Shown piece by piece: positions 23,061 to 29,331 of a stretch of 29,385 nt of DNA; within the stretch, counting starts at the first letter, position 1; each line of letters opens with the position of its first letter. The DNA is taken from NCBI GenBank assembly GCA_963748075.1, contig CAVVHQ010000034.1:1-29385 (forward strand). The letters are read 5' to 3'. The stretch comes from VRUE01 sp963748075. GTDB taxonomy: Bacteria > Actinomycetota > Thermoleophilia > Solirubrobacterales > 70-9. Both the position numbers and the translations under genes were made by a program. Under the pieces are notes generated by a model that saw only the letters and a list, made by a program, of their open reading frames with translations, was not told where the DNA came from and ran no database searches.

Positions 23061-24575
23061 TCACACAGCCGCCGGGGTCTCGATCTCCCGCTTGAGGATC
23101 TTGCCGGTCGGGCCCTTGGGGAGGTCGTCGAGGAACCAGACGACGCGCGGGTACTTGTAGGCGGCGATCCGGTCCTTGACGTAGGCGCTGACCTCCTCGG
23201 AGCTCAGCTGCTCACCCTCGTGGAGGACGACCGCGGCGCCGATCTCCTCGCCCCACTCGTCGTGCGGGACGCCGAGCACCGCCGCTTCGCGGATCTTCGG
23301 ATGCTCGTAGAGGACCTCCTCGACCTCACGCGGGTAGACGTTGTAGCCGCCGCGGATGATCAGGTCCTTCTTGCGGTCGACGATGAAGAAGTAGCCCTCC
23401 TCGTCGGTGCGGGCCATGTCGCCGCTGTGGAACCAGCCGCCCCGCATCGCCTCCGCCGTCGCCTCGGGGCGTTGCCAGTAGCCCTTCATGATGTTGTGGC
23501 CGCGGATCACGATCTCGCCCACCTCGCCCTGGGCGACCGGCTGGTCGTTCTCGTCGACCAGCCGCATCTCGACCCCCTCGATCGGGGTGCCGATCGAGCC
23601 CGGCTTGCGCTCCATGTCCGGGTGGTTGGAGCAGGCGACCGGCGAGGTCTCCGAGAGGCCGTAGCCCTCGAGCACCTTCGCCCCGAAGGCCTCTTCGAAG
23701 CCGCGCAGCACCTCGACCGGCATCGAGGCGCCGCCGGTGATGCAGTTGCGCAGCGCCGAGGTGTCGAAGCGCTCGCGCTCGGGGTGGTGCAGGAGGGCGC
23801 CGAACATCGTCGGCACGCCGTAGAAGTGGGTGACGCCGTCCCGCTGCATCGTCGCCAGCGCTTCGCCTGGGTCGAATTTGGGCACCAGGGTGAGGCAGGC
23901 GCCGACCCGCACCGAGGCGTTCATGCCGACCGTCTGGCCGAAGGAGTGGAAGAGAGGGAGCGCGCCGAGCACGATGTCGCCGGCGCCGACCTCGCAGGTC
24001 GTGCGGGAGGCGATCTCGGCGTTGCGGGCGAGGTTGAGGTGGGTCAGCTCGGCGCCCTTCGGTTTGCCGGTGGTGCCCGAGGTGTAGAGGAGCACCGCGA
24101 TGTCGTCCTCGGCGGTGTCGGCGACGCTGGGGCTCGGCTCCAGCTCCGCCAGCGTCGCCGCGAAGGCCGCCGGCTCGACCTCGACCAGGGCGGCGCCGGC
24201 GTCGGCGGCCCCGGCCCGCGCCTCCTCGGCGAAGCCGTGCCAGGCGAGCAGCAGCTCGGCGCCGGAGTCCTCCAGGTAGAAGGCGATCTCACGGCGCTTC
24301 AGCAGCACGTTCATCGGCACGACGACCCCGCCGGCCCGCAGCACGCCGTAGTAGGCGACCGGGAACTCGGGCACGTTGGGCAGCATCACCCCGACCCGGT
24401 CGCCCGGCTCGACGCCCTTGTCGCGCAGCAAGGCGGCCAGCCTGGCGCTGCGGTCGTCCAGCTCCGCGTAGCTCAGCTCGAGCTCGCCGAGCCGGATCGC
24501 GGGTGCGTCCGGCGAGCGCTCGGCGCTCTCGGTCAGCAGCGATGCGAGGTTGAGCCCCATCTCCCGGGCGAGCAT
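23061..24575 (-). CDS. Fatty acyl-CoA ligase (AMP-forming)
   Basis: A 504-aa enzyme of the ANL superfamily that activates a carboxylic acid, probably a medium- or long-chain fatty acid, to its CoA thioester through an acyl-adenylate. The P-loop-like motif is VLLYTSGTTGKPKGAE. EGYGLSETSPV is the A5 motif, GWFHSGDMARTDEEGYFFIVDRKKDLIIRGGYNVYPREVEE holds A7-A8, and GPTGKILKRE carries the A10 lysine. No extra domains are present. The start is ambiguous between the ATG at 24575 and one at 24560 (MGLNLASLL). It is upstream of the diiron/SCP2 oxidase on the same strand and divergent from the PRC-barrel gene, with a 52-nt shared promoter region. Confidence 0.92.
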   Translation of the reverse strand: MLAREMGLNLASLLTESAERSPDAPAIRLGELELSYAELDDRSARLAALLRDKGVEPGDRVGVMLPNVPEFPVAYYGVLRAGGVVVPMNVLLKRREIAFYLEDSGAELLLAWHGFAEEARAGAADAGAALVEVEPAAFAATLAELEPSPSVADTAEDDIAVLLYTSGTTGKPKGAELTHLNLARNAEIASRTTCEVGAGDIVLGALPLFHSFGQTVGMNASVRVGACLTLVPKFDPGEALATMQRDGVTHFYGVPTMFGALLHHPERERFDTSALRNCITGGASMPVEVLRGFEEAFGAKVLEGYGLSETSPVACSNHPDMERKPGSIGTPIEGVEMRLVDENDQPVAQGEVGEIVIRGHNIMKGYWQRPEATAEAMRGGWFHSGDMARTDEEGYFFIVDRKKDLIIRGGYNVYPREVEEVLYEHPKIREAAVLGVPHDEWGEEIGAAVVLHEGEQLSSEEVSAYVKDRIAAYKYPRVVWFLDDLPKGPTGKILKREIETPAAV

Positions 24576-24615
24576 AGCCCTCGGCCCGCCCGAGGGGCAA
24601 GCGGCGCCCCCCGGA

Positions 24616-24621
24616 TATGCT
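24616..24621 (+). promoter_or_regulatory. Candidate -10 box for leaderless PRC-barrel transcript
   Basis: TATGCT ends exactly 6 nt before the ATG at 24628 with no Shine-Dalgarno site. It is identical in sequence and spacing to the box before the antitoxin gene at 28748. Confidence 0.45.
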
Positions 24622-24627
24622 CAGTCG

Positions 24628-24993
24628 ATGACTGACCTGGGCGAGCCGAGCTCCTACCTCGCGCTCGAGGAGGGCACGAGGGTCTATTCGAGCGACGAGC
24701 GCGACCTCGGCGAGGTCCAGCACGTGCTCGCCGACCCGGGGCTCGATGTCTTCGACGGGTTCGTCCTCGACACCACCGTGCTGCCGGGCGGGCACCGCTT
24801 CGTCGACGCCCCGCAGGTGGCGGAGGTCTACGAGCGAGGCGTGGTTCTCGCGATCGACGCCGCCGCGGCCGAGCGGTTGCCCAAGCCGACCGCCAACCCG
24901 GGTGAGGTGGAGGTGGGTCCGGACGACCTGGTGGCCGGCGACAAGCACGGCAAGCTGCGCCGCGCCTGGGACCTGATCTCGGGAAAGGGCTGA
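24628..24993 (+). CDS. PRC-barrel-like small protein
   Basis: A 121-aa acidic protein. Residues 12-75 (LALEEGTRVYSSDERDLGEVQHVLADPGLDVFDGFVLDTTVLPGGHRFVDAPQVAEVYERGVVLAID) have the beta-rich pattern of a PRC-barrel/DUF2171-like domain: a G-x-x-V-x-x-x-D-x-x-x-x-G-x-V opening and a later hydrophobic, Asp-ended strand. The C-terminus (DDLVAGDKHGKLRRAWDLISGKG) is helical and basic. Such proteins often appear in stress loci, but no function can be assigned. It is divergent from the acyl-CoA ligase. Confidence 0.7.
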   Translation: MTDLGEPSSYLALEEGTRVYSSDERDLGEVQHVLADPGLDVFDGFVLDTTVLPGGHRFVDAPQVAEVYERGVVLAIDAAAAERLPKPTANPGEVEVGPDDLVAGDKHGKLRRAWDLISGKG

Positions 24994-25019
24994 AGCAGAC
25001 GGCGCTACCCCGGAGTGGA

Positions 25020-25072
25020 CCGCCGACTGTGGACTTGGCCGGGCTATAGGGGGGTCACCCCACAGTCAGCGG
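25020..25072. repeat. Inverted repeat between the PRC-barrel and FKBP genes
   Basis: CCGCCGACTGTGG (25020-25032) and CCACAGTCAGCGG (25060-25072) pair at 12 of 13 positions over a 27-nt loop. The words GCCGACTG(T)GGACTT, GGGGGTCA and CAGTC occur in the same order as in the core of the element at 20130-20175. It is 27 nt after the PRC-barrel stop and 25 nt before the FKBP gene, so it could be terminator or operator. Confidence 0.6.
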
Positions 25073-25097
25073 CCGATTTCCTTAGGATCTCTGCGGG

Positions 25098-25589
25098 ATG
25101 AAGGTGCCGATGCTGACGATTGCGGCTTGCGCAGCCCTGGCTATCGTCGGGTGTGGCGGTGGCGACTCCTCGACCGAATCGACGGAATCGACCACGACCG
25201 AAGCAACGACCAGCTCGAAGAAGACCAAGCCGAAGGTGACGGTGCCGAAGGGCGCGCCGCCGAAGAAGCTGGTCGTCAAGGAACTCGAAGAAGGGACGGG
25301 TGCCGAAGCCCAGTCCGACGACGAAGTCACCGTCCAGTACGTCGGCGTCGACTACAAGAGCGGCAAGGAATTCGACTCCTCCTGGAGCCGCAACGAACCC
25401 TTCAGCTTCCAGCTCGGCGCCGGCCAGGTGATCCCCGGCTGGGAACAGGGGGTCGAAGGGATGAAGGTCGGCGGCCGCCGTGAGCTGGTCATTCCGCCCG
25501 AACTCGCCTACGGCGAAGCCGGGTCCCCGCCGGCGATCGGCCCGAACGAAACCCTCGTCTTCGTGATCGACCTGCTCGAAGTCGGCTAG
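25098..25589 (+). CDS. FKBP-type peptidyl-prolyl cis-trans isomerase lipoprotein
   Basis: A 163-aa exported folding catalyst. The signal peptide MKVPMLTIAACAALAIVGC ends in a lipobox with Cys19, so the mature protein would be anchored in the membrane facing outside. A Ser/Thr-rich linker follows (20-45, STESTESTTTEATTSS). The FKBP domain (55-163) is complete: VTVQYVGVDYKSGKEFDSSW, PFSFQLGAGQVIPGWEQGVEGMKVGGRRELVIPPELAYGE, and the C-terminal ETLVFVIDLLEV. The active-site Tyr, Asp, Phe, Val-Ile and Trp positions are all present. TAGGAT lies 9 nt before the ATG. Confidence 0.94.
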   Translation: MKVPMLTIAACAALAIVGCGGGDSSTESTESTTTEATTSSKKTKPKVTVPKGAPPKKLVVKELEEGTGAEAQSDDEVTVQYVGVDYKSGKEFDSSWSRNEPFSFQLGAGQVIPGWEQGVEGMKVGGRRELVIPPELAYGEAGSPPAIGPNETLVFVIDLLEVG

Positions 25590-25651
25590 GCCCGCGCTTC
25601 GCGGGATGCGTTGGGTACTTCACCACAGCGGTGCGATTGCCCCAGCCGCTG

Positions 25652-25706
25652 TTACCGATATCGGACGCAACCGACGTCTGACGTCGGTTGCGTCGAATGT
25701 CGGTAA
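25652..25706. repeat. 27-bp near-perfect hairpin between FKBP and HTH_42 genes
   Basis: Arms 25652-25678 and 25680-25706 are complementary at 24 of 27 positions and are separated by a single base. The centre GACGCAACCGACGTC is perfect. The hairpin ends 27 nt before the GTG of the next gene and 62 nt after the FKBP stop. It may be a terminator, an operator or a mobile palindrome; there is no U-tract. Confidence 0.75.
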
Positions 25707-25733
25707 GTCGCAGTCGTACGAGAAGATCGTGGC

Positions 25734-26768
25734 GTGGCGACCGGGTCGATACGCGCCGAGCGGTTCGCCGCGCAGGCGCTCGCAGGGCCGCCGCTCGCCG
25801 ATCCCGTCGCGGTCGCCGAGCGGCTGCTCGCCGTGCAGGGCCAGGACCCGCGCGGCTTTCGGCTCGCGGTCCGCGCCCGGACCCGGGGCCTGTCGGTTGC
25901 CGATGTCGAGCGGGCGCTGGGAGAGGACCGCACTCTGCTGGTCACCTGGCTCAACCGCGGCACGCTCCACCTGGTCCGCAGCGAGGACTACCCCTGGCTG
26001 CAGGCGCTGACCGCGCCGCCCCTGCTCACCTCCAGCGCCAGGCGCCTGCGGCAGGAGGGCGTGGGAGAGGCGGAAGCCGAGCGGGCCGTGGCGACGATCG
26101 AGCGCTGCCTGGCCGACCAGGGACCGCTGACGCGGGTCGAGCTGCGCGAGCGCTTGGAGGCGGCGGACGTGCGGACCGAGGGCCAGGCGTTGATGCACCT
26201 GCTCTTCCTCGCCGCCCTGCGGGGGATCGTGGTGCGCGGCCCGATGCGCGGTAGGCAGCATGCCTACGCGCTGGTGCGCGACTGGCTCGGGGAGCCGCGG
26301 CCGGTCGACCGCGATGCCGCCCTGGCCGAGCTGGCGCGGCGCTACCTGGCGGGCCATCAGCCGGCGAGCGACCGCGATCTCGCCAGGTGGGCCGGGCTGC
26401 CGCTGCGCGACGCACGGGCCGGCCTCAGGGCGATCGGGTCCGAGCTGGAGGAGGGCGAGGACGGACTGTTTCGCCTCGCCAAGCGGCGTCCGGTCGGAGA
26501 GGACCCGCCGCCACGCCTGCTCGGCGCCTTCGATCCGGTGCTGCTCGGCTGGACCTCGCGCGAGCCGGTCCTCGGCCGCCACGAGTTTCGCGTCGTCAGC
26601 GGCGGCCTCTTCCGCCCCTTCGCCCTCGCCGGCGGCCGCGCCGTCGCCGGCTGGAGATGGGTGAGGGAAGAGGTCGCGATCGATCCCTTCGAGCGCCTGC
26701 CGGCCGGGCAGCGAAAGGCCCTCGAGGCCGACGCCACCGACGTCGCCCGCTTCCTCGCTTCAGGCTGA
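25734..26768 (+). CDS. HTH_42/AlkZ-like winged-helix DNA-binding protein
   Basis: A 344-aa protein of the winged-helix HTH_42 family, which includes the DNA glycosylases AlkZ and AlkX (YcaQ) that unhook interstrand crosslinks. The family opening is clear: ERLLAVQGQDPRGFRLAVRAR, with Q35-G36-Q37 at the place of the catalytic QxQ motif of AlkZ. TWLNRGTLHLVRSEDYPWLQ and, near the end, LLGAFDPVLLGWTSREPVLG and VAGWRW are also family-typical. Whether it is a glycosylase or only binds DNA cannot be told. The GTG start is taken because the protein begins directly with the expected helix; the ribosome-binding site is weak. A strong hairpin lies just upstream. Confidence 0.8.
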   Translation: MATGSIRAERFAAQALAGPPLADPVAVAERLLAVQGQDPRGFRLAVRARTRGLSVADVERALGEDRTLLVTWLNRGTLHLVRSEDYPWLQALTAPPLLTSSARRLRQEGVGEAEAERAVATIERCLADQGPLTRVELRERLEAADVRTEGQALMHLLFLAALRGIVVRGPMRGRQHAYALVRDWLGEPRPVDRDAALAELARRYLAGHQPASDRDLARWAGLPLRDARAGLRAIGSELEEGEDGLFRLAKRRPVGEDPPPRLLGAFDPVLLGWTSREPVLGRHEFRVVSGGLFRPFALAGGRAVAGWRWVREEVAIDPFERLPAGQRKALEADATDVARFLASG

Positions 26769-26807
26769 GCTGGGGGAGAACTTTACGCGCTCGGCCCTTG
26801 GGGAGAG

Positions 26808-26978
26808 GTGGGAAAGAGGAAGGGCCGACAGCGGCACACGGAGCTCACCGACATGAGCGCAGACGAAATCTCCGAGATCGCGCGAGATCCAAGCATCTCG
26901 CCAGCGCGTCGCCGCAAGGCACAGGCCGAGGAGAAGGAGCGCGGATTTCGCAATCGCCAGAAGCGGAGGCGCCGATGA
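26808..26978 (+). CDS. Small basic ORF resembling a polymorphic-toxin tail
   Basis: A 56-aa ORF, very rich in Arg and Lys: MGKRKGRQRHTELTDMSADE, then ISEIARDPSISPARRRK and EEKERGFRNRQKRRRR. The pattern 'SADEISEIARDPSIS...R...EEKERGFRNRQKR' reminds me of the extreme C-terminus of some RHS/polymorphic toxins. That is a memory-based resemblance, not a match I could test. The start is uncertain: GTG 26808, or ATG 26853 with GGAG 9 nt upstream, giving 41 aa. Its TGA overlaps the ATG of the next ORF (ATGA), which argues for a real two-gene unit. No other toxin domain precedes it, so it may be a remnant. Confidence 0.45.
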   Translation: MGKRKGRQRHTELTDMSADEISEIARDPSISPARRRKAQAEEKERGFRNRQKRRRR

Positions 26979-27301
26979 AGTCCTACACTCAAAACATGTC
27001 GCGACGACCTCGATACCGGTGGCGGACCTGGCTCCGTGGGCGACTTCCGTGGGCGCTTGGAGGGCTCTTTCCGCCTGGCTCAAAGGATTGTGGAGATCAC
27101 GAGTGGTTCCGTGTCGATGAGGACACGGATTGGTGCTACCACTGCGAAGTCGGCGAGCGCCCGCACCAGCACATGCCAATCGACTGGGACAGCGACCTAT
27201 GGCGAGAACTGAGCCGTCGGGCTGACGGAGGCGACGAGTACTACCAGCAACTCATTCGCCGAATGAGAGACGAGGAACGAGCGGCTCAGGGCGCCGCATG
27301 A
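26975..27301 (+). CDS. Cys/His-containing protein of unknown function
   Basis: A 108-aa protein. The N-terminus is basic and aromatic (RRPRYRWRTWLRGRLPWALGGLF). A likely metal site follows: KDCGDHEWFRVDEDTDWCYHCEVGERPHQHMPID, with Cys, His, a C-Y-H-C pair and H-Q-H. The C-terminal 40 residues are a charged helix (ELSRRADGGDEYYQQLIRRMRDEERAAQ). I do not recognise a family. The coding sequence has more A/T and more mixed third positions than its neighbours, which suggests acquisition by transfer. The start overlaps the stop of the preceding small ORF by 4 nt. If that ORF is a toxin remnant, this could be its immunity partner; that is speculation. Confidence 0.6.
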   Translation: MKSYTQNMSRRPRYRWRTWLRGRLPWALGGLFPPGSKDCGDHEWFRVDEDTDWCYHCEVGERPHQHMPIDWDSDLWRELSRRADGGDEYYQQLIRRMRDEERAAQGAA

Positions 27302-27320
27302 ATCGCCAGCGCCCGCTTCT

Positions 27321-28598
27321 TCACTCAGAGAACTGAGCTCCCTGTGCCGGGGCCGGTGGCTCGGCGCTGCCGCCGAGGGCCTCGATCGGCGGGCCGGTCG
27401 GGCCGGTCGGAACCCAGCCTCGGTACATGCGCAACAAAGCCAGCACGCCGGCCAGGCCGGCCAGGGCCGAGAGGCCGCCGGCGTAGGCAAGCGTGCCCCT
27501 GGCGCCGATCGCGGCGACGAGCAGGCCGCCCGCGGCGAAGGCGCCAAGCTCGGCGCTGTTTCGGATGCCGTTGTAGGCGGCGAAGGCGCGGCCGTGCAGC
27601 TTGTCGGGGACGCGGACGTGGATCAGGCTGCGGAACATCACGTTCTTCAGCCCGTGCGCGGTGCCGCCCATGAACGAGCAGGCGAGGAAGAAGGCGAAGC
27701 TGAGCCAGAGGGCGGGCAGGGCCAACGCCGCCCCCTGGGTCGCGGCGGCGAGCAGCCCGGCGGCGGCGACGGCGCCGAACGCGACGCGGCGGGAGAGCAG
27801 CATCGCGCCGAGCGCCATGCCGCCGGTCCAGATCGAGAGCATCGCGCCGTAGGAGATTTCGCCGCGCCCAAGCACGTCCTCGACGAAGAAGAGCTCGCCG
27901 ACCCAGACCGCGGACATGAAGAGCAGCGAGCTGAAGGCGACCGTCATCACCAGGGCCAAGAGCCGGTCGCGAAAGAGGAAGGCGACGCCGTCGCGGGCGC
28001 GGGGCGCGCGCTCGGACTCGCTCAGAGCCTCGGGACGGCGCCGCACGTGCAGGCTCAGCGCCGCGATCGCGACGAAGGCGAAGGTGGCGGCGTCGACCAG
28101 CATCGCCAGCTCGAGCCCGCCGAGGCCGAAGAGCACGCCGCCGAGCAGCGGGCCGGCGCCGAAGCCGATGTAGCGGACCGTCTCGATATGGCCGTTGGCC
28201 TCCTGGATTCGCGCCTCGCCCGCCAGTGGCGGCACCAACGAGAACTCTGCCGGCTGCGAGGTGGCGAAGACGACGCCGAGGACGGCGGTGAGGACGAGCA
28301 CCGGCGTCACCGCGGTGGCGAAGGCGAGCGCGACCGCGGCGAGCGCGCCGACTGCCGAGACCCCGGCCAGCAGCCGGGTCGCCTCGACCCGGTCGACCAG
28401 CAGCCCGGCCCAGCCGGCGACCAGCACCGACGGCCCGAACAGGCAGATCCACAGCGCCGCCACCGCGAACCCCGAGTCGGTGACGTCCTTGACGTGCAAT
28501 CCCAGCGCCACGATCGCCACCCAGTCCCCAAGCGCCGAGAGCCCCACCGATCCGGCGACCAGCCGGAAATCCCGACCGCGAAACAGGCTGGGCTTCAT
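27321..28598 (-). CDS. MFS exporter (MFS_3/EntS-like)
   Basis: A 425-aa major facilitator with about 10-12 hydrophobic segments. It starts MKPSLFRGRDFRLVAGSVGLSALGDWV, the FRxLxxxxxxSxxGDW opening common in MFS_3 exporters. Also seen are the loop AGLLVDRVEATRLL (motif-A-like, G-x-x-x-D-R), a central cytoplasmic loop (SLHVRRRPEALSESERAPRARDGVAFLFRDRLL) and RVPDKLHGRAFAAYNGIRNSAELGAFAAGGLL in the second half. The substrate is unknown. The ATG at 28598 is chosen because the conserved start follows it and TATGGT (complement of 28605-28610) lies 6 nt upstream. A longer in-frame start at 28634 would place the palindrome inside the gene. Confidence 0.88.
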   Translation of the reverse strand: MKPSLFRGRDFRLVAGSVGLSALGDWVAIVALGLHVKDVTDSGFAVAALWICLFGPSVLVAGWAGLLVDRVEATRLLAGVSAVGALAAVALAFATAVTPVLVLTAVLGVVFATSQPAEFSLVPPLAGEARIQEANGHIETVRYIGFGAGPLLGGVLFGLGGLELAMLVDAATFAFVAIAALSLHVRRRPEALSESERAPRARDGVAFLFRDRLLALVMTVAFSSLLFMSAVWVGELFFVEDVLGRGEISYGAMLSIWTGGMALGAMLLSRRVAFGAVAAAGLLAAATQGAALALPALWLSFAFFLACSFMGGTAHGLKNVMFRSLIHVRVPDKLHGRAFAAYNGIRNSAELGAFAAGGLLVAAIGARGTLAYAGGLSALAGLAGVLALLRMYRGWVPTGPTGPPIEALGGSAEPPAPAQGAQFSE

Positions 28599-28610
28599 GC
28601 GCCCACCATA

Positions 28611-28632
28611 GGCCGGTTCCGCGGAACCGGCC
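28611..28632. promoter_or_regulatory. 22-nt perfect palindrome at the MFS promoter
   Basis: GGCCGGTTCCG (28611-28621) is followed directly by its exact complement (28622-28632). It abuts the -10 box TATGGT of the MFS gene, so a bound protein would cover the spacer and -35 region. It is a good candidate operator; no regulator gene is adjacent. Confidence 0.6.
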
Positions 28633-28716
28633 ATCTATCCGCCGCCGAGAATTTGCAGAGTTGTGACACACACGCGCGCTCTCGATCGCTACGGTCGCCC
28701 GCATGGGGAATCTGGC

Positions 28717-28741
28717 TATTCGAATACCAGAGCGGTATGCT
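28717..28741 (+). promoter_or_regulatory. Promoter/operator of the toxin-antitoxin pair
   Basis: A 10-nt perfect palindrome TATTCGAATA (28717-28726) lies 9 nt before TATGCT (28736-28741), which in turn lies 6 nt before the antitoxin ATG. Ribbon-helix-helix antitoxins usually repress their own promoter, and this palindrome is well placed for that. Confidence 0.45.
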
Positions 28742-28747
28742 GAATGC

Positions 28748-28999
28748 ATGACGCCACAGATAGCGATTCGCATACCCGACGATCAGCTGAGAGAGCTCGA
28801 CGAGGCCGTCGAGCGCGGCCAATTCAAGAGCAGAGCGGATGGGATGAGGCGGGCGCTGGGCAACCTGCTGGCCGAGCTTCGCGAGCGCGAGATCGCTCGC
28901 GAATACCGGGAGGCGTATGCCCGGCAGCCCCAGGATCCGGAGATTGGCCGGGTAGGGGCGAAGCTGCTTTCCGACTTCTACAAACGCGAGGAGTCCTAG
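28748..28999 (+). CDS. Ribbon-helix-helix antitoxin of a MazEF-type pair
   Basis: An 83-aa antitoxin. The N-terminus TPQIAIRIPDDQLRELDEAVERGQFKSRADGMRRALGNLL is a ribbon-helix-helix: strand IAIRI, helix, turn, then helix with SRADGMRRAL. It would dimerise and bind the promoter. The C-terminal part (LREREIAREYREAYARQPQDPEIGRVGAKLLSDFYKREES) is the charged tail that would wrap the toxin. I chose the ATG at 28748 because TATGCT lies 6 nt upstream (leaderless). An upstream in-frame ATG at 28703 would add MGNLAIRIPERYAEC, a near copy of the first strand. The toxin gene starts 5 nt downstream. Confidence 0.85.
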   Translation: MTPQIAIRIPDDQLRELDEAVERGQFKSRADGMRRALGNLLAELREREIAREYREAYARQPQDPEIGRVGAKLLSDFYKREES

Positions 29000-29004
29000 T
29001 TGAG

Positions 29005-29325
29005 ATGAGCCTCGTCGATCGCGGCGACATCTTCGATGCGGACCTGCCCGACTCGGGGGTCCGGCCGGTCCTCGTCGTTGCGCGCCAGGCGGCGATCCCG
29101 GTGCTCTCCGCGGTCACCGTGGCGCCGATAACGTCGACGATTCGGAGCATCGCGAGCGAGGTTCCACTCGACTCGGAGCATGGACTGAAGCACCCGAGCG
29201 TCGCCAACTGCGACAACCTCTTCACGATCGACAAGGCGTTGCTCGCCGACCGCCGAGGGACGCTTGCCTTCGAGGACGTCGCCCGCCTCGACGACGCCCT
29301 CCGCTTCGCGCTCCAGCTCGACTGA
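29005..29325 (+). CDS. MazF/PemK-family toxin (mRNA interferase-type)
   Basis: A 106-aa toxin. The family fold is recognisable: SLVDRGDIFDADLPDSGVRPVLVVARQ (first strands and the RG/PVLVV motif), VTVAPITSTIRSIASEVPL (strand with the T/S active-site region), and HPSVANCDNLFTIDKALLADRRG, corresponding to the conserved 'S.v..dqi.tidk.rl' end. MazF enzymes cut RNA at short sequences; the specificity cannot be read here. It lies 5 nt after the antitoxin stop, with GAGGAG inside the antitoxin 3' end as ribosome-binding site. Length is normal. Confidence 0.88.
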   Translation: MSLVDRGDIFDADLPDSGVRPVLVVARQAAIPVLSAVTVAPITSTIRSIASEVPLDSEHGLKHPSVANCDNLFTIDKALLADRRGTLAFEDVARLDDALRFALQLD

Positions 29326-29331
29326 GCCGAC

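Noticed and set aside
21658..23064. Longer start (23064) for the diiron/SCP2 protein
   Set aside because: The additional 40 residues are not R2-like and overlap the ligase stop. AAGGAG sits at the right distance from the ATG at 22944.
28703..28747. Upstream ATG as start of the antitoxin
   Set aside because: It would cover the palindrome and the TATGCT box. The leaderless start at 28748 fits the ribbon-helix-helix domain better. Kept only as an alternative.
27594..28751. 385-codon plus-strand frame opposite the MFS gene
   Set aside because: Antisense shadow, low complexity; the MFS protein on the other strand is clear.
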